64,000 nt of DNA from Cyclaneusma minus (taxonomy: Eukaryota; Ascomycota; Leotiomycetes; Marthamycetales; Marthamycetaceae), in assembly GCA_037179335.1 (NCBI GenBank), contig JAKZHN010000021.1:186001-250000 (forward strand), written 5' to 3'. This document shows, piece by piece, positions 21,726-33,064 of this stretch. Below the pieces are notes generated by a model. That model made no database searches and was not told the origin of the DNA. It saw only the letters and a list, made by a program, of their open reading frames with translations. Position 1 is the stretch's first letter; each line of letters opens with the position of its first letter. Made by a program: the position numbers and the translations under genes.

Positions 21726-24700
21726 ATGGAGGAGTGGTCGAAGTTCGTGGCTAAATGTCTGAGGGTGCGGCTCGACTTCGACAAGTTTGAATCGTTCGTC
21801 GAGATCCTGAGCGATAGAATTCCCCTGCGACCGCAGGCTGTTGCCGATGTCTTCCTTCGTCCAGATTATGGTGATGACTACCGCCACGATCCGCGCATCA
21901 TCCAATATGTGCCAATCCTCTTGAGGCACAATCTCGTCACGGTCCCCTCTGTCCTCCGGGCTCTGGGCAAGTTCTCTACCTTCCGCGGGACCGAGGTCAA
22001 GGAGCACGGCAAGGATGCAAAGACATCTGCGAAGCGATGGAGGCACTCCTTTCCTGGAGAGGACATGATCCTACTCAAGCTGGTGCGGATTGTTTCGCAA
22101 GGCACCAGTCCGGCGAACGCTGCCGAGGCGGTGGAGATCATAATGGCTCTGACGGACTGGATGAAGATGCTTTCCGTAGCCAGCGCAACAGATGACCATC
22201 TGCGTGGAATGGGCTTAGAACCGACAACACAAATACACGAGGCAATGGCAGTCCGCTCCGCTTTCGGTGCATTGTTGCTTGCCGCTTCTGATAATGCTAA
22301 GGTGCTGTCGGTGTTGAAGAGTGGCTGTCCGAAAGGTATATCCGGTGCTCGCTTTTCCTGCCTCTCATATTGTGTTTCGGCAAAATTGTGTCTTGAGAAC
22401 GAAGTTGAACATGTGCCATGAAAGCTGCTAAATGTTCGACTAGAAACCCGCAAGGCCTTTACCGAACTTCTGTCCTCGTTCCTACCTACAATAATCGAAG
22501 TAGCACCTCAGATCGCCGGCCGACTCGATCTTTTCCGGTCACAAATACTTGTTCCTCTGGATCCTCCTGACAAGAAAACACAGGCGGCCAATTCTGAGAT
22601 TGATCAAATTCTGGATCCGACTCTGGGCACGGGAATTGACAGCATCCCCGTGGTGGAAATAGAAAGGGTGAACACCCGAGCTGCCCTCTACATATACCTC
22701 AATGCCTCGGTAAGAACGCCTACCATTGTTGCTTTTCGCGGTACTGACACGAATAGCTTGTGGGAAGGCCGCTTGTGGACGATGACGCTATATTCACCTA
22801 TCTACATAACCGTTATCAGGTATGTTTTTCACCGATCTCACCATCTCATACACTTGTTAAAGAGTAAGCTAACTATTGGCAGACGGACAATCAAACCGCA
22901 GCGATTGAATTAATTCTTGCCTCCTTTGACATCCTATCCAATGCTACATTTCGAAACGAGGGCACCCAAACAACCTTCCTGCTCCGATCATTTCTCATTA
23001 ATAAAGTGCCTCTTCTCCTTACTACGCTTGCAGCCGGCATGTTTCCTCCTGGGAACCCCGAATACTGTATCACCGAAGCACTAAGTAACGTGGACACCAA
23101 TGCTTTTCCCACTTTCTCGTCGATGTTCGACGAGCAGAGTAGCGGAAATCTATTCTCGGATTCCGTACGACAGGACTTTTGCTTTGCGTGCTGTTTGCAC
23201 AGCCTTATTCCGGAAGAGAGCATAGAAAGAATTTTGGGCGAAGCTCCAATGCAAAATCTTCCTGCTGGGGGTAGATACAATAAGGATGACCTCGTGCAGC
23301 AGTGCTTGGCAGATCCAGAGAGAGCCGAGCGGCTCCTGGGAGAATTGGAGCAAATGGATGGGAATGTCGGGGCAGCAAGTCAAGCATTGACCGATGTAGG
23401 TATGTCTGCGCTGGTCATTGAATACCGCTAATGTTTTCGAAGGTGATCGGCCGCTTGTGTGCCACCAAGGAGACGATGTCGTTAAAAACCCTATGCAGTC
23501 ACATTGCTCGAAAACCATCATGTCTTGACATCATGCTGCTTTTTGACAAACCCGCCACCATACTCCAACCAATCTGTGACCTCCTTGATAATTGGCGTTA
23601 TGACGAAGACCAAGGCGAATACCAGCCCGTCTATGAAGAGTTTGGCTCGATCCTCCTACTGGTCCTCACCTTCTGGCACCGCTACAATCTCAGATCCGTC
23701 GATATCGGCCTCACTTCTCGCTCGTCCTTTGTACTCAAGTTTCTGAGAAAGGGTGCTCTTCACAAAGAGAACGAAGACCTGACTGATGAGGAAAATAAGC
23801 ATCTGATCGGATGGGTGCACGGCCTCTTTGGTGAAAGTGGTGGTCTGGGAGACGAACTCATGTCCTCATGCCCTCCCCAAGATTTTTACATGCTCGTACC
23901 AACACTCTTCCGCATGACTATACTCGCCGCCAGCAATGGAGCTCTGAGCGAAGAAGCTCTCAAAGGCGGGCTCGAATATCTAGTTGACACCTTCCTCCTC
24001 CCCTCCCTGGTCTACGCCCTAACCTTCCTCTCCAACCATCTGTGGGAAGCCCACGGAGACAGCAACACCTGTCTCCAAATCCTATCAACCCTAATAAAAC
24101 CAACCAGCATTTCATCTGAAGCAAGTCAAATGCTCGGCAGCGTCCTAAACATCGCAGCCAAGCCCCTAGAACACTCCCTCCGCTGGCTCCAACGCCACGA
24201 GCCCACACGCCAAGACATCGAACCCCTATCCCGCACCCTCAAACCGCATCTGGCCTTCTCCCGCACCGGCGGCGCTGACCACACCGAGGTCGAATCCTGG
24301 AGCCAAGCCCCAGGCGGCATCCTAGGCACAATTCGCCAGACGCTGCAAGCGCTCGTACAGTGGAGCTTAAACCCCGGCGTCAACATCACGCCTGCAAGCT
24401 ACACGCATCGTCTTATACTCGTAGCACTGCAGCTCAAAGGCGCGAAAACGGTGCTCAAAATACTCGTCGAAGAAGTGAAAGCGCAGACGGAACAAGGTGC
24501 CGGGGCCGTGATTTTGGATATTGTGACGAGCATTATCTGCGCCCCTGATGCTGCTACGACTGCTACGCTCACGGCGGCGAACATGTGCGCAGCTCTTAAC
24601 CTTGCTGATAGTGCGAATGCGAATGGCAACGGCAACGGAAATGGAAACGCGGCGTCGAAGGTTATCATTCCAACGCGACGATTGAATCTACGAGAGGTGC

Positions 24701-25035
24701 TGAAGTTTGAAGGCGAGGATGTGGGGAAGATCCACAAAAGCGATCCGGCGTATGCGGAGGCGGTGGTGAGGTTGAGTAAGAGGGTCGAAGTGCAGATGCG
24801 CGGGGTGGAGGCGGTGAGCTTTCAGGTGCCGGGCATGCCGCCGGGTGTGCAGGGGGTGATGGCGGATGCGAGGGGGTTGGAGAGTGCGATGGATGAGGCG
24901 ATGGGGTTGGGGGATATGGGCGTGGGGGATATGGGTGTGGGGAGTGGGATGGATGATATGATGGATCTTGGGGGAGGGGCGGGGGCGGATGATTTGTTTG
25001 GGGGGATGGGGTTGGATTTGGGGGATGCTTTTTAG
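21726..25035 (+). CDS. med5: Mediator of RNA polymerase II transcription subunit 5 (Nut1/Med5)
   Basis: Five exons give 1014 aa: 21726-22335, 22444-22709, 22757-22819 (a 63-nt microexon), 22883-23395 and 23443-25035. Med5 is a tail-module subunit of the Mediator complex in the nucleus. Landmarks are TRKAFTELLSSFLP, APQIAGRLDLFRSQ, DKKTQAANSEIDQ, LVGRPLVDDDAIFTYLHNRYQ (built across the microexon), CDLLDNWRYDEDQGEYQPVYEEFG, and a Gly/Asp/Met-rich tail ending GMGLDLGDAF. The first intron needs the acceptor at 22443 rather than the nearer one at 22424 to restore frame. The fourth uses GTAGGT at 23396. A short Asn-Gly repeat (bases about 24614-24655) is a coding microsatellite. Length matches fungal Med5. 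Confidence 0.9.
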
Positions 25036-26200
25036 GGCTTTTGGGTGGAGGTGGGGATAGTCTGATGCAGTGGTGCTGGAATTTGGGAAAGGGGGCAGTT
25101 GGTATGCGGATCCTCGGCTGGTAGCTTAGAGCTTGCGCTGCTGTGGATGTGCTGGCTACAAAATAGACATCGCATATGTTGGGCACTGGGTTGCTATGAC
25201 GTCTGTCCATGGACCGCTTATCTCAGCTACAATTACAAAAATTAAAACCGAAAGAAGCTTACGCTGCCAGACTTCGAAAAGCGAGGATGAAACGGAGTCA
25301 CGTGTCTCACGCTGCCAGATGCCAAATGTCCGTCCAACTCAGAAGCCTTTTAAGAGCCCTGGAAAGCAGTATAAATAGCAGCGCCCTCTGAGCACTTGTT
25401 CAAGCAAGATTTCCGAAAAAACTTGGAGCTTCGCTACGTTGTGAAAGTGTGACAAAGTCCTAGCATTTGAGGACTGCGAAAGTCAGATTTGTCTCGACTC
25501 ACAAATGTCAAAAGTTTGACAAGCTGAAACTTGGCCACGCTGCCTCGATGCTGCGAGAAGGATTTTTACTGTTTGTGTTTCGTACTGTTGGTATGGTAGT
25601 TTGCTATCGCTGGGTCTTGCTGTTGTTGAAAACGAGGGGATTCTGGGACACGGACTGCCAGACTGCCAGAGTTGGATGTACAGATTGGGCACCTGACGTG
25701 TGTTCGGAATCCTGTGTTTGCGTGCAGGGTGCGGGAAAAGGGTGGGAAATCTTGAGGCTTGGCTTGGCTTGGTTTCCAGAATCGAATCCATTGGGTTTGA
25801 ATACTTTTGGTTGAGGGCTTGGGAGAGAAAGGTATTCTGGGGAAGGGAGGATGTTTTTGTAGCTGAGGGTTGGGGGTTTGGGGATTGGGGAAGGCTGGAA
25901 GGCTGGAAGTTAGGAGGATGAGGCGCTGGAGCTTGGATTTTGGTGGTCGATCGGTGAAGGTGATCTTCTTGCTTTGCTGTCGGCGGATTGATGTGCTGTC
26001 GGTGGACTGTTCTGCTGTCGTTGGTTCTGGGATTCGATGGTGAAATTGGCGTATGTAAATTTGCTTCTTGGGTCATGGCATGGATTCGCATCTATCGTCG
26101 GCTATTTCCCACACCCTGATCATTTCGGAGTTCGGACTTGATATCTATGGTCTAGCTTTGACTTCCAGAGCAACGGTCTACTCGTAGCCTGGAGCATTAG
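25036..26200. other. Intergenic with a promoter-like TATA block
   Basis: CACGTG at 25299-25304 is followed by TATAAATAG at 25370-25378, reading rightward, but no gene is recognised downstream. Near 25975-26020 the string TGCTGTCG recurs three times within 50 bases. It matches the core of the repeat motif in the array that starts next. Confidence 0.4.
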
Positions 26201-29200
26201 CTGAATTCCCGCTTGGAAAAGGAATTGTAGTGGAGAGAGGCTGCTCTATTTATACCTGGAATTTGGACTTCCGGTTTGGGAAGTGAGGAAAGAAGGGCAG
26301 GGGGCGAGTTACAGGGTCATGGTGGTGAACCTCTGTACCGTCGAGGGTTTGGTGTGCTGTCGCCAGAGTATGCTACTGTCACATGCTCTCGAGACTTATT
26401 GGTGACAAGAGACTTACATAGGTTGGTACACTTCACGTCAAGAGCTGGCAGTGAAGCTACTCATGCAGCCTGAATGTCCTTCGATGATTGAGCTCAGGGT
26501 TTTACTGTCCGGGTTCAATCTTCGGTGCAGCGCGCTCTGGTGCCACCTAGTATCGCGGTGTGCTTGATTAGGTTTCTTCTTGCGTGAATAAGAAACGGGA
26601 GGAAGAGGGAGTGGTCGTATTTATACCTGAGACTCAGGCGGCTGGAGGATGGATGTGAAGTGAGAAGTCACACGTCAGTCTATAGGCTTTGCGGTTCCGT
26701 ACTGGCGGTGGCTGGAAGTGCTGTCGTCAGACTATGCTACCGCCACTCGTTCTCGAGGCGCATCGATGAATAACCTAGCGATCTGCAAACATTCTGATGC
26801 TTTACGTCAGGAGCTGGCTGCTAGGATCTTTATTGCAGCCTGATTATCCTTCAAGGCTTGGGTTCTATTGTCTGGTTTCAAGCTTTGGCATAATACTCCT
26901 ACGTGAGGAAAAATCAAAAATATTCACCATCGTTCCTTGTTTGAGAAAGAAGGAGAATGGCGAGGAAATGTATCTACTTATACCTGGGGCAGCTGAAGGA
27001 TGTGAGTGAGTCATTTGGCTGGCCATAAGCTTCAATGTTTCATACCGTCGAGGACTAAAAGTGCTGTCTCCAGACTATGCTACTACTGCCGTGCATCCTC
27101 AAGGTGAAATCATTACAGGGGACTAGTAAAAGCTACTACTACAATCTGTGGCTCAGGATTTCTTACCCATGCTCTAGCTGTCTTTTGACTTGATGTCTTG
27201 GAAACATCTAGCTTGGCTAAACCGTAAACGCGGTGCTGCTCTGTAACCAGAATGTGTGGCCTTTCACAATGTTGTTTTTCTTGAGAAGAAAAGAGAATTG
27301 TTAGGGAGGTGGATCTACTTATACCTGAGGCGGCTGGTGGATGGCCGTGAGTCAATAGGTCATGGCACGAGGTAGGTATAAATTGACGTCCTTCGCCGTC
27401 TCTTTTCTTCTCTCAAGAAATACTTCGACTCTCTGCTTTCATGATGTCAGATCGCAGACATGGAGCGGTCTGGATCGCTAAGAAAATCTACATAGAGTAT
27501 TGGCTGTGATTGAAGAGGGCTCATAAGACAAGGGGTTTGGCCTACTGGAAGTCTGGAAGAGATGAGCCACCACTAAGTCGATCTGCCGCTGAGTTAGGGA
27601 GCAATAGGCATAGGAAAAGATGACCCTTGCACAACAGCAGCATGGGCTTTCGACAGCGAGACGAGTGTTTGACAGCAGAAAGTATTGACGTTACGGCTGG
27701 TGGTTTCTGTACCATCGATGGTTGGCAGTGTTGTCGCCGTACTATGCTACTGCCGTGCGTCGTCGAGGTGAAATAATTGGAGGAGACCTGTGAAGTCTTC
27801 TACAATCTGTGGCTCGAGATTTCTTATCTATACTCTGGCTATATTTTGACTTAATATCTAGATAATATCTAGCTTTCCTTAAACGGGATGTTGATCATGG
27901 CCAGCTAATCTTCCATCTCCATCTCTCTTTTCTTGAAAAGAGAAAGAGATCTGGGTGGGCAATGGATCTATTTATACCTAGAAGTTAGCGATTAGGCGGC
28001 AGAACATAGTCACTGAGTCATGGGCTTTGATAACTCAGCCGTTGAAGGCTTGAAGTGCTGTCATCAGACTATGCTACCGCTGCGTGTCCTCTGGAATCGT
28101 TGATTATAAGATATTTGCAAAGACTACCACGCTCTATGGCTTGAGTTCTCTGATTTCCGGTCTGATTATCTTCAAAGTTGGTTTCTGCTATCTGGCTGTA
28201 AGCTTCGAGGCAACTCTACTGGCTACCCCTAGTTAAATGAATCAATCGGTCTCGTGCATTGATCTGGGCTTTGGTCCTTGAGAGAGGAAAGAAACGAAAG
28301 GACAAGGAACCTATTTATACCTGGAAATGCGTGGTTGGGGGCGGAAGTTAATGACTACCTCACTACTCTGCAAGAGCTCTGATGTTCTCACTGTCGAAAG
28401 CCTGAAGTGCTGTCATCTACTCTATACCATCATCGGGCAACCACAGGATGTAGGAACATTCGAAAGCTACTAAGCACTAGAGCTCATGCTATCTCGTCAA
28501 CTTCAGTCTTGATTTCTGCTATTTGGTTTCGAAGCTTCGGCGTGGTGTAGTACTTGTGAGCCCTCCTTCTGTTGTGTACACGTAAATGTTTGAGAAAGAA
28601 AAGGAAAGGAAGGGATAATGAATCTATTTATACCTGGGAGGAGCGGGCAGGGGCCTTGTTTAAGTCATAAGCCCGTGGTATCCTGATGGTTAAGTACTGT
28701 CGAAGTCTTGAACTGCTGTCTCCAGATTCTATCCCACCGCTGCGTCATTCTGAGACTAGAGAATGAACCTTGTTGCTCCTGACGGGCTGATATGGCAAAA
28801 GTGCAAGTCGTATTTTTAGAGGCCAACCAGTTTTGTACTTCAGCGCAATGCTGCTCTGGAAATGCAGTGGCTTTTGCAATTTTAGTCTTCCTTGAGAGAT
28901 GAAAAGAGGAAGAAGCAATGGACCCTTTTATACTTGGGACTTGTAACTTGGGAAGCGAAAATGGGCGAATCACTCAGCTATGGCTTATGATGTCGTGCTG
29001 TCGAAGAATTTGACTGCTGTCGTCAGATCCTCCCACCACCGTTTCTGAGATTCTGATCATCATCACTCTGGATATTGTCCACTTCTGCATGTCAGCTTGA
29101 CTGCGATCGATCTCTCCTTTTCGCCTTCGCTGAGATCCGTAATGAGGGAGTCCTTATCCCGCGGAATAGTCGAAGAGAAACATGAACTCGCAGTCGAGTG

Positions 29201-29260
29201 ATTTTGTGGCTTGGAAGTAAATGCACCTGGGAGCATGGTGCTATTTATACCTGAAGCTTT
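26200..29260 (-). repeat. Tandem array of diverged 300-370 bp units, each with a TATA core promoter
   Basis: Nine TATA boxes on the minus strand (TATAAATA or close) lie at 26247, 26618, 26975, 27316, 27969, 28312, 28625, 28926 and 29242. Spacings are 371, 357, 341, 653, 343, 313, 301 and 316; the double gap holds an inverted unit. After each TATA box comes a pyrimidine tract ending in TCTCAAG or a close variant about 40 bases on. About 85-110 bases before most TATA boxes (minus sense) is a block like GCATAGTCTGACGACAGCAC, at 26353, 26715, 27061, 27725, 28052, 28403, 28710 and 29010. Homology between units extends over the whole unit (for example 26400-26530 against 26770-26900). No shared protein frame runs through them; only tiny ORFs follow the TATA boxes. 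This could be tandem non-coding transcription units, decayed small genes, or promoter-bearing satellite DNA. Confidence 0.75.
27366..27700 (+). repeat. Inverted copy of the array unit
   Basis: The block GGTATAAATT (from about 27374) followed by CTCTTTTCTTCTCTCAAG (to about 27413) is the same core promoter as in the minus-strand units but reads rightward. Further on, GGCTTTCGACAGCGAG and a TTGACAGCA block echo the upstream motif of the family. It sits back to back with the minus-strand TATA box at 27316, about 50 bases away, so the pair forms a divergent promoter arrangement. It accounts for the one double-length gap in the array. Confidence 0.55.
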
Positions 29261-29547
29261 GGTCGCGCAGAGGAGAAAAGGGCTTTACAGTCCCTCTCGG
29301 ACTAAGTCCTGGCTCGTCATTACATAATTGCTGTCGAGCTCCTCTGCTGTCTGTTGACCACGATAATCGTTGGGCAGCCGAGGATGTTCAAATTTGTTGT
29401 TTGCACCGTCGTTTGCCTATTCTGCTGCTACAAGCGGATGAGACAGGAGCATGCACAAAGACTGACACAACGAAGAATACTATGAGAGTAGCAGGACAAG
29501 CAGTGCTATATTTCCCAACAAAACCTATCGCAAACAGCAACCTCGTC

Positions 29548-30014
29548 CTATCCTAGAGCTTTAAATAGCATCCTTTCCCTAGTATGGAGCTTTCTGTTCA
29601 GTTCAACCAGCTTCTTCGATAAAGCATCCCGACCATTCTTGCCCCACTTGCAAAGATCCTCTTTCTCCCTGCGCAATGGCGTCAAAAGCGTCCTAATGTT
29701 TTGGCGGGGGATATCAGGCAAGTTTCTGATATCGGCCATGTCCTGGTAAATGAGGACCAAGTTTGCTTGGATGCTTGCGTTCAAATCATCATACTCTTGG
29801 TTGGTTTGCTTGAGTTCGGAGCGGAGGGTTTCGATGGAACTGAGGAGTTCTTCAATCCACGTCTGCTGGTATGTGTCAGTCAGGGACATGCCGACGTAAC
29901 TAGAACAGAAGGAAAGATAAGATGCGCACTCACAGTGGGAAGATCGGTTGGAGGGTCATCATTCGTTTCTGGCTCGCCAGGTTTGTCCTTGGGAGCAAAT
30001 TGTACCTGCTGCAT
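29548..30014 (-). CDS. Small helical protein, tandem family member A
   Basis: Exon 1 is 30014-29934 (27 codons, MQQVQFAPKDKPGEP...DLPT). A 71-nt GTGAGT...CAG intron follows, then exon 2 is 29862-29548; together 131 aa. The N-terminal exon is short and disordered. The second exon is almost wholly helical, with charged and leucine heptads. It carries the family signature IRNLPDIPRQNIRTLLTPL, then RREKEDL and a coiled tail KKLVELNRKLHTRE. No signal peptide or membrane segment is seen. Members B and C lie upstream on the same strand with the same intron position and phase. I do not recognise the family; a coiled-coil or oligomerisation role is all the sequence allows. Confidence 0.65.
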
Positions 30015-31531
30015 GAGCAGATCGTCCCTGCAGATCACGGTTAGTTGTCAGTGCCCCTTGGTGAAGCGGGGATGATTGTCGTGGACAAGGACTTGTCAGG
30101 CTGGGTTGCCATTTGGACAGCCGTTTGCGCCCTTGTCGAAATGGTGAAATTGGGGTCGGGAATTTTTTTAGATTGGTGGCTCATAGGTACTGGCGCGGGT
30201 TTTAGCGCGCGCAGGAGGCTGCTTTGTTTTTGGATAGCGGGCTTTGGATCAGTCACGGTCAGGTAATGGAGTGGTGCCCTGGTTTTTCTTCTTTGTTTTA
30301 TCGGGCCGGAATCATCCAAGTAATAAATGCTCATTCAAAGTTATCCAAAGTAAATTGAGAATTCAGGGACATCTAAGCACGTGGGTAAGCACGTGTCGTG
30401 GCACATGGTTGCCCATATTGTAGCTAGCCGCAGAAGTAGGCATACCCTAACAGCTTCTACCATCATATAGCAAGGTTGCTTTCTCAATTACCAATCCATC
30501 GTATATTCGAACTGCCAAGATTCGCATGTGCTACTACGGATTCATCTACCCTACATCGCCTGGACAGGAGAAGGATACTAAATACAGCTTTGTTTCTAAT
30601 TCACTTGGGATCATGGCGATATCTATATATTTGCTTTAGTCAGGGAGGGAAGCAAGGGACCTCGCAGATTTTCGATACTTAAGTGTGGGCCGTGGTTTGC
30701 TCGCATCTGCTGTTGTTTGTCGTCTGACGTGTCCCAGCAACTGGCTGGGACAGTAGGGCAAAATTTCCTAAGGTCGAAGACACTATTCAAACAGATGAGC
30801 TCTGGTTTCTGATTACGTGCTCTCGAGGGCCTAGTCTGCTACTACAAGCGGGTGGTACATGAATACACACAAAGTCTGAAAGCAAAGAATATTGTGAGAG
30901 TAGGGAGTACAGTGCCATGAAGAAACTCTGGATATGGCCTAAGATCAGTGGGTGACAATACTCCCGATTACATTTACTTGAAAATATTCCTGATCACTTG
31001 TGAATATTCCAATTCTTTAAATCATCTGAAGGATCCATAGTCATTTGGAATACTCCTGATTGTTTGGGATATCCGGATCCCCAATCATTTGGAGATTGTA
31101 GACAGTATCGAGACTTGTTTCGTCCCACTGTAACTGAGAATGGCAGAGTTAGATTCCTCAAGAGATCTATAGCAGCAGTAATCTCATCCGGTATCACTGT
31201 GCGAGCGAGCGCGCAGCGCAGAGTCTGGGGTGAAGGGCGTTATGAGCTGGGAAGGGGAGTCCACGTAGCTTGGGGGCTATCTAGGTAAGCCCCTGGGGTG
31301 CGGGCGCCAGCTAAGGACGCACAATGCCGGGGCGCAAGAGGAGCGCATGGCAGAATCCTCGGTCACGGGATGATACCGTGACATCCGGCATGGTAGGGCA
31401 CAGGAGCTGCAGAGGTTTTGTGAAAAGCCCACTAGGCCGGGTGCCGAACGACAGAGCTGCGTGTTTGCTATTTGATACATGTAAACCCCATTTTCCAGGT
31501 CCACAGACCGCATCTCCACAGGTTATCCTCA
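30015..31531. other. Spacer containing duplicated flanks of the A/B gene module
   Basis: No gene is supported. Bases about 30172-30265 (upstream of gene A) match about 32191-32315 (upstream of gene B), sharing GGTACT, TTAGCGC and CAGTCACGGT blocks in the same order. Bases about 30835-30912 (downstream of gene B) match 29427-29508 (downstream of gene A), sharing CTACAAGCGG and ATGAGAGTAG-like blocks. CACGTG occurs at 30378-30383 and 30390-30395. Confidence 0.5.
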
Positions 31532-32010
31532 TCAGTTCTGAACATTCTCAAGCTTCTCAAGCTTCTCTCGCAATTCCACAAGCCTCTGTCTTAGATTGGC
31601 CTTGCGAACCTTGCTGTACCTCCGCACATCGTCGTACTCCTTCTGCAATGGCCTCACCAGTGTATTGATTGCCCAGAGGGGGATCTTTCCTCGCGAGCAC
31701 CGAATTTGGGCCATATCCCATTGGATTGCGCGCATTCTTTTAGGTGTGCTGGACCCCAGATCCTTGTATTCATGGTTGATTCGGTTGATCTCGAATATGA
31801 GAGACTCTTTGGTCACCTGCTGGGAGATGTTAGTGATGCGCTCACGGAACGGGAACAGAAGGAAATGAGATGCGCATTCGCGGCGGGAACAAGGGTAGGA
31901 GGGTCAATGCTTACCTCTGCAGCGTTGGCTTCGTTCTGGGATGTGTCTTCGTCGTTGGCCATCTTTGAAGTTGGGTGCGCAGCTGGAGATGATGGGAGGT
32001 GGTCGGCCAT
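31532..32010 (-). CDS. Small helical protein, tandem family member B
   Basis: Exon 1 is 32010-31915 (32 codons: MADHLPSSPAAHPTSKM...AAE). The 98-nt intron runs GTAAGC...CAG. Exon 2 is 31816-31532; together 126 aa. A TATA box on the minus strand (GCTATAAAGG near 32080) lies about 70 bases before the ATG. The second exon is helical and holds the family core IPLWAINTLVRPLQKEYDDV with a coiled tail LRQRLVELREKLEKLE. It is the same length (285 nt with stop) as exon 2 of member C. Intron placement just before VTKESL is identical to VTEESL in member C. Function unknown; a soluble coiled-coil protein is the best description. Confidence 0.7.
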
Positions 32011-32589
32011 TGTGGAGTGTGAGAGTTGTGTGGAGGGGATTAGGTGCTTGCATTGGGAAGATCTAGCTGGGGACTGCCTTTATAGCAGTGAAGGCGCCAA
32101 ACTAGCGCAGGGACTAGTGCTGTATGAGCCTGAGGCTCCAACAAGTTGTGGGAGAGGAAGCAAGTTCTTCCATATTCAATATTTGGGTCAAAGGCGGCTC
32201 GTGGGTACTAGTGCAGATATTAGCGCTATCGCTGCTTCGCTTAAATCCCAGCTTCACCTCGAGGTCAAGTTCGCTTTTGGAAAGCTGCCCTTGATTCAGT
32301 CACGGTAGGTCAGGCGAGGGGGGAAGGCCTTGCTCTTCATGGCTTTCAGGACGAATACTACATGTATGGAGGGGACCCTCTTCGCCGCATCTTCAAAGTG
32401 ACACGTTCAGAAGTGTCTTATCATTGACCGTCTTCACTCTTCCCCCTTTATTCAAGAGCGGAGAAATTTTCTCCCATAGTAGCGGCTGTATCAATGCCGA
32501 GAACATCACATTTGCACATGGTAGTGGAATCTTCTCCAGTTGTTCAGAGTGTTAGCGAGGATTCATTGGCGATCGACCGTCTTCACTTT

Positions 32590-33012
32590 TCAGTGGTTCT
32601 GGGCAGCTAGAAATTCCTTTCTCTTTTCCTCCATTCTGGCCTCCTTCTTCGCAATGCCGTCAAGAAAACGAAAGCCGTACGCAAAGACATCTTCAATCTC
32701 CCGCTCCAAGGGCGCGATTAGCGTCTTGCGGTCTGGGAGGGGGATATTGCGCATGTTCAAGATGTCCGTAATCTCCTGACTGATTTCGGCCCTAGTTTGG
32801 TCTAGTCGCATGATAGTGTCCACACACTCTTTTGCAATCTGGTCGTCTTCGCGGTCAAGAGACTCTTCGGTGACCTACTGGCGGATGTTAGAAACTGAGA
32901 AGCCTGGAATAGAAAGTAAGAGAAAGTGGGCACTCACTTCGGGGACTTTGCTGGGGGAGCTACTGCCTGTGGCCTTGGTGGCGCCATCTTCATTTTGCGA
33001 CATGTTGGGCAT
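32590..33012 (-). CDS. Small helical protein, tandem family member C
   Basis: Exon 1 is 33012-32938 (25 codons, MPNMSQNEDGATKATGSS...VPE). The 63-nt intron runs GTGAGT...TAG. Exon 2 is 32874-32590; together 119 aa. The core is IPLPDRKTLIAPLEREIEDV with a charged helical tail KKEARMEEKRKEFL. Sequence just before the ATG still aligns with coding sequence of member B (PPPAAQP against SSPAAHP) but lacks B's upstream start codon, so C begins about 16 residues later. The region upstream is a 15-bp minisatellite rather than a normal TATA promoter, which may affect its expression. Family unknown. Confidence 0.65.
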
Positions 33013-33064
33013 CGGTTGCGCAGCTGGAGGCGGGTGATGTAAAGATAGGAAAATTGTAGAAAAA

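Noticed and set aside
22336..22424. Shorter first intron for Med5 ending at 22424
   Set aside because: It breaks the frame; the acceptor at 22443 restores the conserved TRKAFTEL segment.
24665..25210. Proline-rich open frame antisense to the 3' end of Med5
   Set aside because: It arises from the Gly/Asp/Met-rich coding strand read backwards.
29100..29249. A 58-codon ATG frame behind the TATA box at 29242 with faint likeness (IPRDKDSLITDL) to the A/B/C family core
   Set aside because: The likeness is short and not shared by the other array units, so I do not call it a fourth family member.
26200..29260. The spaced repeats as a CRISPR array
   Set aside because: The units are 300-370 bp, diverged and promoter-like in a eukaryotic genome; there is no short identical repeat with unique spacers.
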